Shown here piece by piece: positions 43,313 through 51,906 of a DNA stretch of 64,000 bases (position 1 is its first letter; every line of letters begins with the position of its first letter). The position numbers were made by a program, and so were the translations under genes. Below the pieces are notes generated by a model. It saw only the letters and a list, made by a program, of their open reading frames with translations. It ran no database searches and had not been told where the DNA came from. The stretch comes from Mucilaginibacter sp. (lineage in GTDB: Bacteria; Bacteroidota; Bacteroidia; Sphingobacteriales; Sphingobacteriaceae): assembly GCA_028288025.1 (NCBI GenBank), contig JAQBOM010000028.1:1-64000 (forward strand). Direction: 5' to 3'.

Positions 43313-44809
43313 TTAAGCGTGCACCGGGATGGATTTCATTGCTTCGTCCAGATCCAGCTCAAGGCCTTTCGCAATGGCCATTCCGAGGCCGATGTCAGCC
43401 CTGAACCAGTGACAAAGCTGCCTGTTGACGATCAACTCGCGCTTCGGACCGGTAATGCCGCTCATGGAATTGGTAATATTTTTTATCAGATCGTGCCTGG
43501 CCTGATCGCTCATTAACCGGTATAAATTACCGGGTTGCGTATAATGGTCATTTTCACCTTCGGCATTACGGTCGTACCAGTCGGCTACACCGGTCCCTAA
43601 ATCCCATGACGGTTCTTTATAGGCTGGGTCAGCAACGATGTCATCAAAGCTGTTCGGAAAATAATTCGGCGCCGAACCCTGGTTGCCGTCAACACGCATC
43701 TGGCCGTCGCGCTCGTAATTATTCACCGCAAACGGGCACCTGTTTACTGGGATCTGTTCGTAGTTTCCGCCTAAACGGTGACGGTGCGCATCCGGATAGG
43801 ATAATAACCTGCCCTGGAGCATTTTATCGGGCGAATAGCCAACGCCATCCACAACATGGGCAGGGGCAAATGCAGCCTGCTCAACGTGGGCGAAATAGTT
43901 ATCCGGATTTTTGTTTAATTCCAATACGCCCACATCAATCAGCGGAAAATCACCGTGCGGCCAAACTTTTGTAAGGTCAAACGGGTTCCATTTATAGGTT
44001 TTGGCCTGCTCCTCGGTCATTACCTGTATTTTCAGTTCCCATTGCGGAAAATTTCCGCTATCGATAGCCGTTAACAGGTCGTGCTGCGCAAAATCAGGGG
44101 CTTTGCCGCGCATTTCGCCGGCTTCTTCATCGGTAAAGTTTTTAATGCCCTGTTTGGTCAGGAAATGGAATTTTACCCAATGCCTTTCGTTATTGGCATT
44201 GATCATGGAAAAAGTATGGCTTCCGAAACCGTGCATGTGCCGGTAGCCATAAGGTGTGCCTCTGTCAGACATCAGGATGGTTACCTGGTGCAGGCTTTCG
44301 GGGTTTAGCGACCAGAAATCCCACATCATGGTTGCACTTTTGCAATTGGTGTACGGGTCGCGTTTTTGTGTGTGAATAAAATCGCCAAATTTTTTCGGAT
44401 CTTTTATAAAAAATACCGGAGTATTGTTTCCCACCAGGTCCCAGTTGCCTTCTTCAGTATAAAATTTTAAAGCGAAGCCCCTTGGATCACGTTCAGTGTC
44501 CGCCGAGCCTTTTTCGCCCCCTACAGTTGAAAAACGCAAAAATGTCTTTGTTTCCTTGCCAATGGTATTGAAAAGTTTGGCGCGGGTATATTTTGAAATA
44601 TCGTGCGTAACAGTAAAAGTGCCGTATGCGCCCGATCCTTTGGCGTGCACTACTCTTTCAGGAATGCGCTCGCGGTTAAAATGGGCCATTTTTTCGTGCA
44701 GGATAAAATCCTGCAATAAAATAGGGCCGCGTGGCCCTACGGTCATTGAGTTTTCGTTTTCCGCATAGGGTATCCCTGATGCGGTTGTCAGTTTCTTCTT
44801 AATTTCCAT
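43313..44809 (-). CDS. katA: Monofunctional heme catalase
   Basis: It destroys hydrogen peroxide. The 498 residues start MEIKKKLTTASGIPYAENEN; 11 upstream codons are dropped. Catalytic His55 is in RVVHAKGSGAYGTFTVTHD, the distal Asn is in VGNNTPVFFIKDPKKFGDF, and the heme-ligand Tyr is in RLLSYPDAHRHRLG. This is the small-subunit clade by length. It is divergently transcribed from oxyR, with a candidate OxyR box between them, so peroxide induction is expected. Confidence 0.97.
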   Translation of the reverse strand: MEIKKKLTTASGIPYAENENSMTVGPRGPILLQDFILHEKMAHFNRERIPERVVHAKGSGAYGTFTVTHDISKYTRAKLFNTIGKETKTFLRFSTVGGEKGSADTERDPRGFALKFYTEEGNWDLVGNNTPVFFIKDPKKFGDFIHTQKRDPYTNCKSATMMWDFWSLNPESLHQVTILMSDRGTPYGYRHMHGFGSHTFSMINANNERHWVKFHFLTKQGIKNFTDEEAGEMRGKAPDFAQHDLLTAIDSGNFPQWELKIQVMTEEQAKTYKWNPFDLTKVWPHGDFPLIDVGVLELNKNPDNYFAHVEQAAFAPAHVVDGVGYSPDKMLQGRLLSYPDAHRHRLGGNYEQIPVNRCPFAVNNYERDGQMRVDGNQGSAPNYFPNSFDDIVADPAYKEPSWDLGTGVADWYDRNAEGENDHYTQPGNLYRLMSDQARHDLIKNITNSMSGITGPKRELIVNRQLCHWFRADIGLGMAIAKGLELDLDEAMKSIPVHA

Positions 44810-44881
44810 CTGGATAGTTTTAATACATCCAAACTTCATCATAAAAATTTAATAGAAAAAATCAATAATTACTATATTTGA

Positions 44882-44896
44882 ATAGGAGAAATCTAT
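44882..44896. promoter_or_regulatory. Candidate OxyR-type operator between katA and oxyR
   Basis: ATAGGAGAAATCTAT is an ATAG-N7-CTAT dyad with the T-N11-A core of LysR-type sites, matching one OxyR half-site pair. It is preceded by TATATTTG (44873-44880), a possible -7 element toward oxyR. The second pair of half-sites is not clear. Confidence 0.5.
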
Positions 44897-44929
44897 ATCT
44901 ATTGAAAATCAAGATAGAGGCAAGATTTT

Positions 44930-45023
44930 TAGAAGCAAGAGTCAAGATAGTAAAAAGCAAGAACAATTGGTCATTATCCTCATTCTTCTTGTCTTGTCTC
45001 TTGGTTCTTGCTTCTTGACTCTA
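44930..45023. repeat. AAGCAAGA-word hairpin upstream of oxyR
   Basis: Left arm 44930-44964 (AGAAGCAAGAGTCAAGA, AAAGCAAGAAC) and right arm 45004-45022 (GTTCTTGCTTCTTGACTCT) pair by words. It occupies the oxyR leader. Confidence 0.65.
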
Positions 45024-45038
45024 ACTTAGCTACTTAAC

Positions 45039-45974
45039 ATGACTATAACCCAGCTTGAATACATTGTGGCTGTTGATACATACCGGAGTTTTGTGCTTGC
45101 CGCTGAAAAATGTTTTGTTACTCAGCCCACCCTGAGTATGCAGGTACAAAAATTGGAAGATACACTTGGCGTAAAGCTGTTTGACCGTAGTAAGCAACCC
45201 GTTGTGCCCACCGAAATCGGTATCGAAATTGTTACACAAGCCAGGATATTGCTTTCGGAAAGTGAGAAGATCAGGGAGATCATCACCGACAGGAAAAAGG
45301 AATTGTCGGGTGAATTGAAATTAGGGATAATTCCTACCGTGGCACCCTATATTCTACCAAAAGTACTCTGCAGCTTTATTGAAAAATACCCTCAGGTGAA
45401 ACTGATCGTGTGGGAACAAACGACCGAACAGATCATTCAGCAATTGAAATCGGGGCAGATCGATTGCGGCATTTTATCAACGCCTTTGCGTGAAGCCACC
45501 TTAACCGAAATACCCGTATTTTATGAAAACTTTGTAGCTTACGTATCCAAAAACAGCAAACTATCCAAAAAGAAAAATATAAGCCCGGAGGATATTGATA
45601 TCGAGGAAATATGGATGTTAAACGAGGGCCATTGTATGCGCGAGCAGGTGTTAAATATTTGCCAGCGCCGCAAAGCAACGGAAAGGTTTAAACATCTTGA
45701 ATACAACATAGGCAGCGTTGAAACGCTGAAGCGTATGGTTGACCAAAGTAGCGGGGCAACCATTTTACCCGAGCTCGCACTTTCGGACCTGAGTGATAAA
45801 CAGTTGGATAAGGTACGTTATTTTAAAGCGCCCGAGCCGGCCCGGGAAGTAAGTATTGTTATCCAGCGTAATTTCTTGAAACGCAGGATGATCGAGGCAT
45901 TAAAAAACGAGATCCTTGATTTGCTGCCCAAACGTATGAAAACTAAGAAGAAAAAAGATGTGATGAATATTTAG
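45039..45974 (+). CDS. oxyR: Hydrogen-peroxide-sensing LysR-type regulator OxyR
   Basis: The 311 residues have an N-terminal winged HTH (MTITQLEYIVAVDTYRSFVL, SMQVQKLEDTLGVKLFDR) and a LysR substrate-like domain. The peroxide-sensing pair Cys199 and Cys208 is present at exactly the E. coli numbering in GHCMREQVLNIC. It is divergent from katA, as is common for OxyR, and probably controls it. The C-terminus is very basic (KRMKTKKKKD). Confidence 0.95.
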   Translation: MTITQLEYIVAVDTYRSFVLAAEKCFVTQPTLSMQVQKLEDTLGVKLFDRSKQPVVPTEIGIEIVTQARILLSESEKIREIITDRKKELSGELKLGIIPTVAPYILPKVLCSFIEKYPQVKLIVWEQTTEQIIQQLKSGQIDCGILSTPLREATLTEIPVFYENFVAYVSKNSKLSKKKNISPEDIDIEEIWMLNEGHCMREQVLNICQRRKATERFKHLEYNIGSVETLKRMVDQSSGATILPELALSDLSDKQLDKVRYFKAPEPAREVSIVIQRNFLKRRMIEALKNEILDLLPKRMKTKKKKDVMNI

Positions 45975-46058
45975 AGTCGGGAAAGTCCGGAAGAAGGGTT
46001 GTACTTCTGCAATTGGCATTCCGACTTCCGAAATAGTTTATTTCCGTATTTTTGCCAC

Positions 46059-46697
46059 ATGGCCAGCATCCTATACTTTGAAAACAATCCTTACCAGGAA
46101 AACACCTACGTGCTATACGACGAAAGCGGCGAATGCGCCATTATAGACCCCGGCATGTATTCCGCTGCCGAACAAAACGTAGTGGTAAGTTTTATCAGGG
46201 ACAAAAATTTAACACCGGTTTTATTGCTGAATACACACTGCCATATTGACCATGTACTTGGCAACAAATTTGTTTTTGATCAATACGGGCTTAAGCCACA
46301 ATTCAATAAAGGCGAATTGCCGGTGCTGGAAGCGGTTGTTGCATACGCGCCGATGATGGGCATTAGGTATGACACATCGCCTTTGCCGGACGAATACTTA
46401 CCCGAATCAGGTAGCATTCGTTTTGGAAAAACCGAGCTGGAACTGATATTCGCGCCCGGCCATTCACCGGCACACCTATGTTTTTATGATAAAAAGGATA
46501 ATATACTGATTGGTGGCGACGTCTTATTCAGGAGCAGCATAGGGCGCACCGACCTGCCCGGTGGTAACCATAACCTGCTGATAAAAAATGTCGAAGAAAA
46601 GTTATTTACTTTACCGGATAATTGTACCGTATACCCCGGTCACGGCCCGGAAACGACCATAGGTTACGAAAAGCAAACCAACCCGTTTTTTAATTAA
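46059..46697 (+). CDS. MBL-fold metallohydrolase, glyoxalase II-like
   Basis: The 212 residues are read from ATG 46059 (MASILYFENNPYQENTYVLY); 20 upstream codons are dropped. The metal motif is NTHCHIDHVLGN, then FAPGHSPAHLCFYDKK, GGDVLFRSSIGRTDLPGG and TVYPGHGPETTIGYE, typical of the hydroxyacylglutathione-hydrolase-like group. A TATTTTTG element at 46047-46054 is only 5 nt before the ATG, so the transcript may be leaderless (inference). Glutathione is not assured in this group, so the substrate stays open. Confidence 0.9.
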   Translation: MASILYFENNPYQENTYVLYDESGECAIIDPGMYSAAEQNVVVSFIRDKNLTPVLLLNTHCHIDHVLGNKFVFDQYGLKPQFNKGELPVLEAVVAYAPMMGIRYDTSPLPDEYLPESGSIRFGKTELELIFAPGHSPAHLCFYDKKDNILIGGDVLFRSSIGRTDLPGGNHNLLIKNVEEKLFTLPDNCTVYPGHGPETTIGYEKQTNPFFN

Positions 46698-46734
46698 TTA
46701 AAAATTCAAAAACAGACTGCAAGTCGCATATTCA

Positions 46735-46766
46735 CTAAATCGCCAACTCACTAACTCACCAACTAA
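46735..46766. repeat. AACTCAC-word tract before the LolE-like gene
   Basis: AACTCAC and TAACTCAC units of 7-8 nt lie between the MBL hydrolase gene and the permease gene. No opposite arm is seen. Confidence 0.45.
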
Positions 46767-47993
46767 TTGAACACTTCTGTTTACATAGCTAAGAGGTACC
46801 TGTTTTCACGAAAGAAGGTGCATGCCATTAATGTGATTTCGGGGATTTCTATGGTTGGGGTATTGATCGGCAGCGCGGCGCTGATCATTATTTTATCGGT
46901 GTTTAACGGGTTTGAGGACGTGATACTGTCTTTATACAGCAATTTTTCGCCGGAAATTAAAATTGAACCACGGCTTGGAAAAACTTTTGACCCTAATACA
47001 GTTTATTTCAATGCGCTTCGGCATGACCCAAAAGTGTTTTCTTATACCGAAGTTTTGCAGGAAAAAGCGTTAATCAAATACGACGGCAAGCCTTTTATAG
47101 GTACAGTAATGGGCGTAAGCGAGGATTTTTTGAAGAACCCTCAATTAGACAGTACCATCCAAAGCGGATCATTTACATTAAAAACGGACAACCAGGATTT
47201 TGCTGTTATCGGTTCGGCTGTACAGGGGAGCCTCGGGGTAAATATACATAACCAGTTTTCGCCGCTTGAAGTTTACTCGCCCCGTCGCGAAGCAAGCGGC
47301 GGTTCAAACCCCCTAAATGAGTTTGTAGTTCGCACCATTGCACCGGCCGGCGTATTCGCCATTGAACAAGAGTTTGACGACCTTGTTATTACCCCGATTG
47401 AATTTGTGCGCAGCCTTCTCGATCAGCCAAAAGATGTATCGTCGATTCAAATCAATTTCCGTAAAGGCACCAACGTGGCGGCTGTCCAGTCGGCCATGCA
47501 GGATAAAATAGGCGGCAGTTTTATTATTAAAAACCGGAGGGAACAAAACACCGAACTATATAAAACATTAAACTACGAACGGTGGTTTATTTTTATGATA
47601 TTGACTTTTGTACTGATAATAGCCGTCTTTAATATCATCGGCTCGTTAACCATGCTGGTGATCGATAAGCGAAAGGACATAGCTATTTTAACCAGCTTGG
47701 GGGCAGATAAAAAGCTGATCAAAAGTATCTTCTTTTTTGAGGGGATGATGATATCCGAAATTGGATGTTTTGCGGGAATAGTTTTGGGCCTGCTATTTTG
47801 TATATTGCAGCAACATTTTGGCCTGGTGAAAATGGGGAGCAAAATTTCGATGCTGGATGCTTACCCGGTATCATTAAGGCTTACCGATTTTATCCTGGTT
47901 TTTATAACGGTAAGCGTTATTGCTGTTATTGCATCAGGTATAAGCTCGCGGCTGAGCATTAAAGGGCTGGATGATATTAAACAGGACCTATAA
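46767..47993 (+). CDS. ABC transporter permease, LolC/LolE type
   Basis: The 408 residues are read from TTG 46767 (NTSVYIAKRYLFSRKKVHAI). There is one N-terminal membrane span (residues 20-48: VISGISMVGVLIGSAALIIIL), a large periplasmic domain (about 50-265), then three C-terminal spans (FIMILTFVLIIAVFNIIGSL, GMMISEIGCFAGIVLGLLF, LTDFILVFITVSVIAVIASG). This is the MacB/FtsX-type permease topology used by the lipoprotein-release system. No ATPase gene is adjacent. It is followed closely by a lipoprotein gene (9-nt gap). Confidence 0.9.
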   Translation: MNTSVYIAKRYLFSRKKVHAINVISGISMVGVLIGSAALIIILSVFNGFEDVILSLYSNFSPEIKIEPRLGKTFDPNTVYFNALRHDPKVFSYTEVLQEKALIKYDGKPFIGTVMGVSEDFLKNPQLDSTIQSGSFTLKTDNQDFAVIGSAVQGSLGVNIHNQFSPLEVYSPRREASGGSNPLNEFVVRTIAPAGVFAIEQEFDDLVITPIEFVRSLLDQPKDVSSIQINFRKGTNVAAVQSAMQDKIGGSFIIKNRREQNTELYKTLNYERWFIFMILTFVLIIAVFNIIGSLTMLVIDKRKDIAILTSLGADKKLIKSIFFFEGMMISEIGCFAGIVLGLLFCILQQHFGLVKMGSKISMLDAYPVSLRLTDFILVFITVSVIAVIASGISSRLSIKGLDDIKQDL

Positions 47994-48002
47994 ATTTTTT
48001 AA

Positions 48003-48368
48003 ATGCGATTAAAATTTACCGCCTATTTGATGTGCTTAGTGATTATCGGGATGTGGTCGTGCCGCAATTCCAATAAAAGTGCTAAAAATGTGGTTTATAA
48101 AGGCGTATACAGCTTTGGCCCCGAGGTGAAATCATTTAAGGATTGTGAAACCGGCAGCGAATTTTGGGCGACAGACAGTTCGAAGCAGTTGGAACTAAAA
48201 TACTCGCAATTGAACTTTGAAAAACCTTATGTGCCTGTTTATGTTGAAGTAGAGGGCGTAAAAATACATTCGGGCAAAGATGGTATGGGCTCTGAGTATG
48301 ACAGTACGCTCGTGGTAAAAAAATTGATCAAGATCACGAAAGAAATTCCGCAGGATATGTGCAACTGA
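48003..48368 (+). CDS. Small lipoprotein (121 aa), NlpE-like appearance
   Basis: A signal peptide with the Cys in GMWSC (Cys20) is followed by a compact domain with YKGVYSFGPEVKSFKDCETG, FWATDSSKQLELKYSQ and PVYVEVEGVKI. This order resembles the OB-like domain seen in NlpE-type lipoproteins, but the assignment is weak. It lies 9 nt after the LolE-like permease, probably in one transcript. Function unknown. Confidence 0.7.
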   Translation: MRLKFTAYLMCLVIIGMWSCRNSNKSAKNVVYKGVYSFGPEVKSFKDCETGSEFWATDSSKQLELKYSQLNFEKPYVPVYVEVEGVKIHSGKDGMGSEYDSTLVVKKLIKITKEIPQDMCN

Positions 48369-48454
48369 AGCTGAAAGCAAAAAGCCGAAAGCAAAAAAAA
48401 TATTAACCAGAGAACGCGTAAGCTTTAAGCTTTCTGCTTTCACCTTTAAGCTTA
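48367..48454. repeat. GCTGAAA-word hairpin before rbfA
   Basis: Left arm 48367-48392 has 7-nt units GCTGAAA, GCAAAAA and GCCGAAA-like; right arm 48419-48454 has TTTAAGC, TTTCTGC and TTTCACC-like units. The arms are complementary by words. Confidence 0.7.
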
Positions 48455-48458
48455 AAAC

Positions 48459-48824
48459 ATGGAATCAAAACGTCAGCAAAAATTTGCAGGAGTAATACAA
48501 CAGGACCTGGCTGCTATATTTCAGCGCGAAGCCATAAATTATTTGCCTAATACATTGATAACTATAACCAAGGTCAGGGTTACGCCCGACCTGGCTATTG
48601 CCCGGGTTTTTTTAAGCTTCTTTAATAATACAAACCCGCAATCAGCCTTACAAACTATTAAATCTCATGCTTCCGAAATACGGTACAAGCTGGGCGCGCG
48701 CATAAAGGACCAGGTGAGAATTATTCCCCAACTGGAGTTTTTTGTTGACGATACCGGCGAATACGTAGAGCGGATGGATAAAATCTTCGATAAGATAAAC
48801 AAGGAAGACCGGCAGGCGGAGTAA
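48459..48824 (+). CDS. rbfA: Ribosome-binding factor A
   Basis: This 30S maturation factor acts on 16S rRNA. The 121 residues have a KH-like core: MESKRQQKFAGVIQQDLAAI, TITKVRVTPDLAIARVFLSF, and FFVDDTGEYVERMDKIFDKI at the end, matching RbfA. The length is typical. It is read after a repeat hairpin and before an M23 peptidase gene. Confidence 0.95.
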   Translation: MESKRQQKFAGVIQQDLAAIFQREAINYLPNTLITITKVRVTPDLAIARVFLSFFNNTNPQSALQTIKSHASEIRYKLGARIKDQVRIIPQLEFFVDDTGEYVERMDKIFDKINKEDRQAE

Positions 48825-48825
48825 T

Positions 48826-48855
48826 AAGTCAGTAGTGAGTCCTAAGTCCTGAGTC
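48826..48855. repeat. AAGTCCT heptamer tract
   Basis: AAGTCAG, TAGTGAG, TCCTAAG and TCCTGAG units in exact 7-nt register between rbfA and the M23 gene. The words are shared with the hairpin at 37866-37930. Confidence 0.65.
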
Positions 48856-48878
48856 GTTTGGATTTGTTATTTTGCGAA

Positions 48879-49577
48879 ATGAATTTTTCCGGTCAATTGT
48901 CTGCTTATTTAAGTGCCCATCCCGCCGGTAAGGTAATTGATTTTAATCCCCAAACCGACCGGCTGTACCATTTTGATTTTACTTCCACTAACACAGAGCT
49001 GGATAGCGCAACGATTTCGGATACTTCAAGTTTCAGCTGCTGGATAAATAATAAACTGCACACTAATAACTGCCTTTACGGTATAGGCGGTTATATGGAA
49101 CACCGCACCCTGTATGCCCGGAGCCCGCTGTTTGATGCGGAGGATGAGCCCCGCAGGCTGCATTTGGGCATAGATATATGGGCAAAGGCCGGTACGCGTG
49201 TTTATTCACCTCTGCCCGGGATAGTCCACAGTTTTAACGACAACAATAACTTTGGCGATTACGGCCCAACCATCATTTTAGAACATGACCTCGAGGGGCT
49301 GAAACTATACAGCCTTTATGGCCACTTAAGCCGCAAAAGCCTGAAGGGGTTATCCATTGGGCATCCTGTGGGCAAGGAAGATCAAATTGGTTGGCTGGGT
49401 ATTGAAGATGAAAACGGGCACTGGCCGCCGCACCTGCATCTCCAGTTGATGTTTGACATGGAAGGGATGCAGGGCGATTATCCCGGCGTTTGTCGTTTTT
49501 CGGAAAAAGAGAAATATCTCAAAAACATACCGGACCCGCAATTGATACTGAAATTTCCAAAAGCAGTAAATGAATAA
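48879..49577 (+). CDS. M23-family peptidase (LytM-type)
   Basis: The 232 residues are taken from ATG 48879 (MNFSGQLSAYLSAHPAGKVI); a TTG seven codons upstream is possible. Zinc ligands are in RRLHLGIDIWAKAGTRVYSP (HxxxD) and WPPHLHLQLMFDM (HxH), with SLYGHLSRKSL between, so the peptidoglycan-endopeptidase core looks complete. No signal peptide is visible, which is odd for a wall enzyme, so the start or location needs care. Confidence 0.85.
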   Translation: MNFSGQLSAYLSAHPAGKVIDFNPQTDRLYHFDFTSTNTELDSATISDTSSFSCWINNKLHTNNCLYGIGGYMEHRTLYARSPLFDAEDEPRRLHLGIDIWAKAGTRVYSPLPGIVHSFNDNNNFGDYGPTIILEHDLEGLKLYSLYGHLSRKSLKGLSIGHPVGKEDQIGWLGIEDENGHWPPHLHLQLMFDMEGMQGDYPGVCRFSEKEKYLKNIPDPQLILKFPKAVNE

Positions 49578-49615
49578 GACTTTTTACAACATGGCTTGTT
49601 GCTTACTCTTCCTTT

Positions 49616-49679
49616 CCTATCAAAATGATAATAACCTATCAAAATGATAGGTTGAATGCATGGTGTAATTGTCACACTA
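49616..49679 (+). promoter_or_regulatory. Putative K+-regulon operator upstream of kup
   Basis: CCTATCAAAATGATA at 49616-49630, the full palindrome CCTATCAAAATGATAGG at 49635-49651 (19 nt on), then GTAATTGTCACACTA at 49665-49679. The layout and the 19-nt step match the block upstream of kdp (5977-6028). It lies 161 nt before the kup start. The rest of the 263-nt gap (49578-49840) shows nothing else. Confidence 0.6.
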
Positions 49680-49840
49680 ATTGGGTAAATTTCTGTATCC
49701 TAACTGGTTACTTACCGAATGCCTTGTGTGGCATGGCTATTGATTTGCGCCGCTTGATTAATTACATCAAATGGTTATTTCTTCATATTCGTATTTACCC
49801 GGCCGGACTTCGCGGCTACAAGCCCCTTTAACTTTTATTT

Positions 49841-51829
49841 ATGGATTCACATATTAAGCGGCTTTCCTTTGCGGGAGCGCTGGTTACGCTAGGTATTATT
49901 TTTGGCGATATCGGCACATCTCCCCTTTATGTTTTTCAAACGTTGCTGGTTGAAGGTGGTAAAGTAAATGAAGCCCTCGTGCTCGGATCAATATCTTGCA
50001 TCTTCTGGACACTTACCCTGCAAACCACTTTTAAATATATTTTTATAACCCTGCAGGCCGATAACCACGGAGAAGGTGGAATATTTTCGTTATACGCCCT
50101 GGTGCGCCGGTATGGAAAATGGCTGGCTATACCGGCTATAATTGGCGCCGGCACCTTGCTTGCTGATGGTATTATCACTCCGCCCATTTCCGTAACATCG
50201 GCTATTGAGGGATTGAACAATGTGCCCGCACTTAGCAACCCGAAACTGCATCCCGAATTTGTAGCAGGCAGTCCCCTTATTTTGGGCCTTGTTATCGGTA
50301 TTATGGTCGCCTTGTTTTTCTTCCAGCAGTTTGGCACAAAGGTGGTTGGCTCGGCGTTCGGGCCTATTATGCTGTTATGGTTTTTGATGATCGGCACTTT
50401 GGGTTTCCTGCAGGTAGTGCATTATCCTACCATATTTAAAGCTTTTAATCCATATTATGGAATGCGGCTGCTGGTTGACCACCCCGGTGGCTTCTGGCTT
50501 TTGGGCGCGGTATTTTTATGTACTACCGGCGCCGAAGCATTGTACTCCGACTTGGGGCATTGCGGCCGAAAAAACATCCAGGTTAGTTGGATCTTTGTAA
50601 AGATCACGCTTTTATTAAGTTATTGCGGGCAGGGCGCGTGGGTATTGCTTCAACCTAAAGGAACTAATTTCGGCGGCGTAAACCCGTTTTATGCCATTGT
50701 ACCCAATCCGCATTTATTCATGATCCCTTGTGTGGCGTTGGCAACCCTGGCAACTATTATCGCCAGCCAGGCGCTCATTAGCGGGTCGTTTACGTTAATA
50801 AGCGAAGCCGTAAGCATGAATTTTTGGCCGCGTATAACCATTAAATATCCATCAAATATTCGTGGGCAAATTTATATACCAAGTATCAATTGGATACTAT
50901 GTATTGGATGTGTGCTTGTATCGCTCTATTTTCGTAAATCTGAAAATATGACGGCGGCGTATGGCTTTTCAATCACCATCGCCATGCTGATGACCACTAT
51001 ATTAATGTCGTACTTTATGCGATACGTAAAACACTGGCCTTTCTGGCTTGTGGTTATTATTCTGTGTGTATTTTTAACGGTTGAATCGTCTTTCTTTATA
51101 ACAAATGCGGCGAAATTGCTGAAGCGGATATTCTTTGTTGTGTTTGAGGTTGGCCTGATATTTACGATGTATATCTGGTTCAAAGCCCGTAAGATCAATA
51201 ACCGGTTTTTGCATTTTATCGACTTAAAGGATCAGATACCCATGTTAATTGCGCTGAGTGCGGATGAAACGGTTAGCAAATATTCAACCCATCTCATCTA
51301 TCTTACCAAAGCTAACAATGCCAAACAGATAGAGGAAAAGGTTATCTACTCGATCATCAGCCGGAAACCCAAGCGGGCCGATACCTACTGGTTTGTTCAT
51401 ATCGAAACGACCAATGAACCTTACACCATGGAATACAGCGTGGACCAGATAGAGCCGGGGAAAGTGATCCGGGTTGAATTCAGGCTGGGATTCAGGATAC
51501 AGCCGCGTGTGAATGTATTGTACCGCAAGGTTATTGAAGATATGGTGGCCCGCAAGGAGATCGACATTACAAGCAACTACGAGTCGCTGCATAAATTTAA
51601 AGTTACCGCGGATTTCCGGTTTGTGATCATGGAAAAGTTCTTGTCATACAATAACCTGTTCCGCACCAGGGAAGGGTTTATATTAAACAGCTATTTCGCG
51701 ATCAAAAAACTGGCCCTGTCCGAAGCCAAAGCCTTTGGCCTGGATACCAGTGAAACCTACGTGGAAAAAATACCGCTTATCGTAAAACCAGTTGGAAACG
51801 TTGTGTTGAAGCGGGTTGACCCAGTATAA
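49841..51829 (+). CDS. kup: KUP-family potassium uptake protein
   Basis: This is a proton-coupled K+ importer of the inner membrane. The 662 residues begin MDSHIKRLSFAGALVTLGII, then FGDIGTSPLYVFQTLL (family signature), DGIITPPISVTSAIEGL and TTGAEALYSDLGHCGRKNI. About twelve membrane spans reach residue 450, followed by a cytosolic domain of about 200 residues. It is complete. Its upstream region carries the same motif block as kdp, so both K+ uptake systems may be co-regulated. Confidence 0.96.
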   Translation: MDSHIKRLSFAGALVTLGIIFGDIGTSPLYVFQTLLVEGGKVNEALVLGSISCIFWTLTLQTTFKYIFITLQADNHGEGGIFSLYALVRRYGKWLAIPAIIGAGTLLADGIITPPISVTSAIEGLNNVPALSNPKLHPEFVAGSPLILGLVIGIMVALFFFQQFGTKVVGSAFGPIMLLWFLMIGTLGFLQVVHYPTIFKAFNPYYGMRLLVDHPGGFWLLGAVFLCTTGAEALYSDLGHCGRKNIQVSWIFVKITLLLSYCGQGAWVLLQPKGTNFGGVNPFYAIVPNPHLFMIPCVALATLATIIASQALISGSFTLISEAVSMNFWPRITIKYPSNIRGQIYIPSINWILCIGCVLVSLYFRKSENMTAAYGFSITIAMLMTTILMSYFMRYVKHWPFWLVVIILCVFLTVESSFFITNAAKLLKRIFFVVFEVGLIFTMYIWFKARKINNRFLHFIDLKDQIPMLIALSADETVSKYSTHLIYLTKANNAKQIEEKVIYSIISRKPKRADTYWFVHIETTNEPYTMEYSVDQIEPGKVIRVEFRLGFRIQPRVNVLYRKVIEDMVARKEIDITSNYESLHKFKVTADFRFVIMEKFLSYNNLFRTREGFILNSYFAIKKLALSEAKAFGLDTSETYVEKIPLIVKPVGNVVLKRVDPV

Positions 51830-51906
51830 GTGTTGTGGATACAGGTTCGCCGAAATTGAAAGCCCGAATTCCGAAATGCAGATATTTTTATCACTTTTGA
51901 TTGATC

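Noticed and set aside
44810-45038. Small RNA gene in the katA/oxyR gap (OxyS-like)
   Set aside because: The only structure is the AAGCAAGA-word hairpin, which belongs to the general heptamer class; no promoter-terminator pair.
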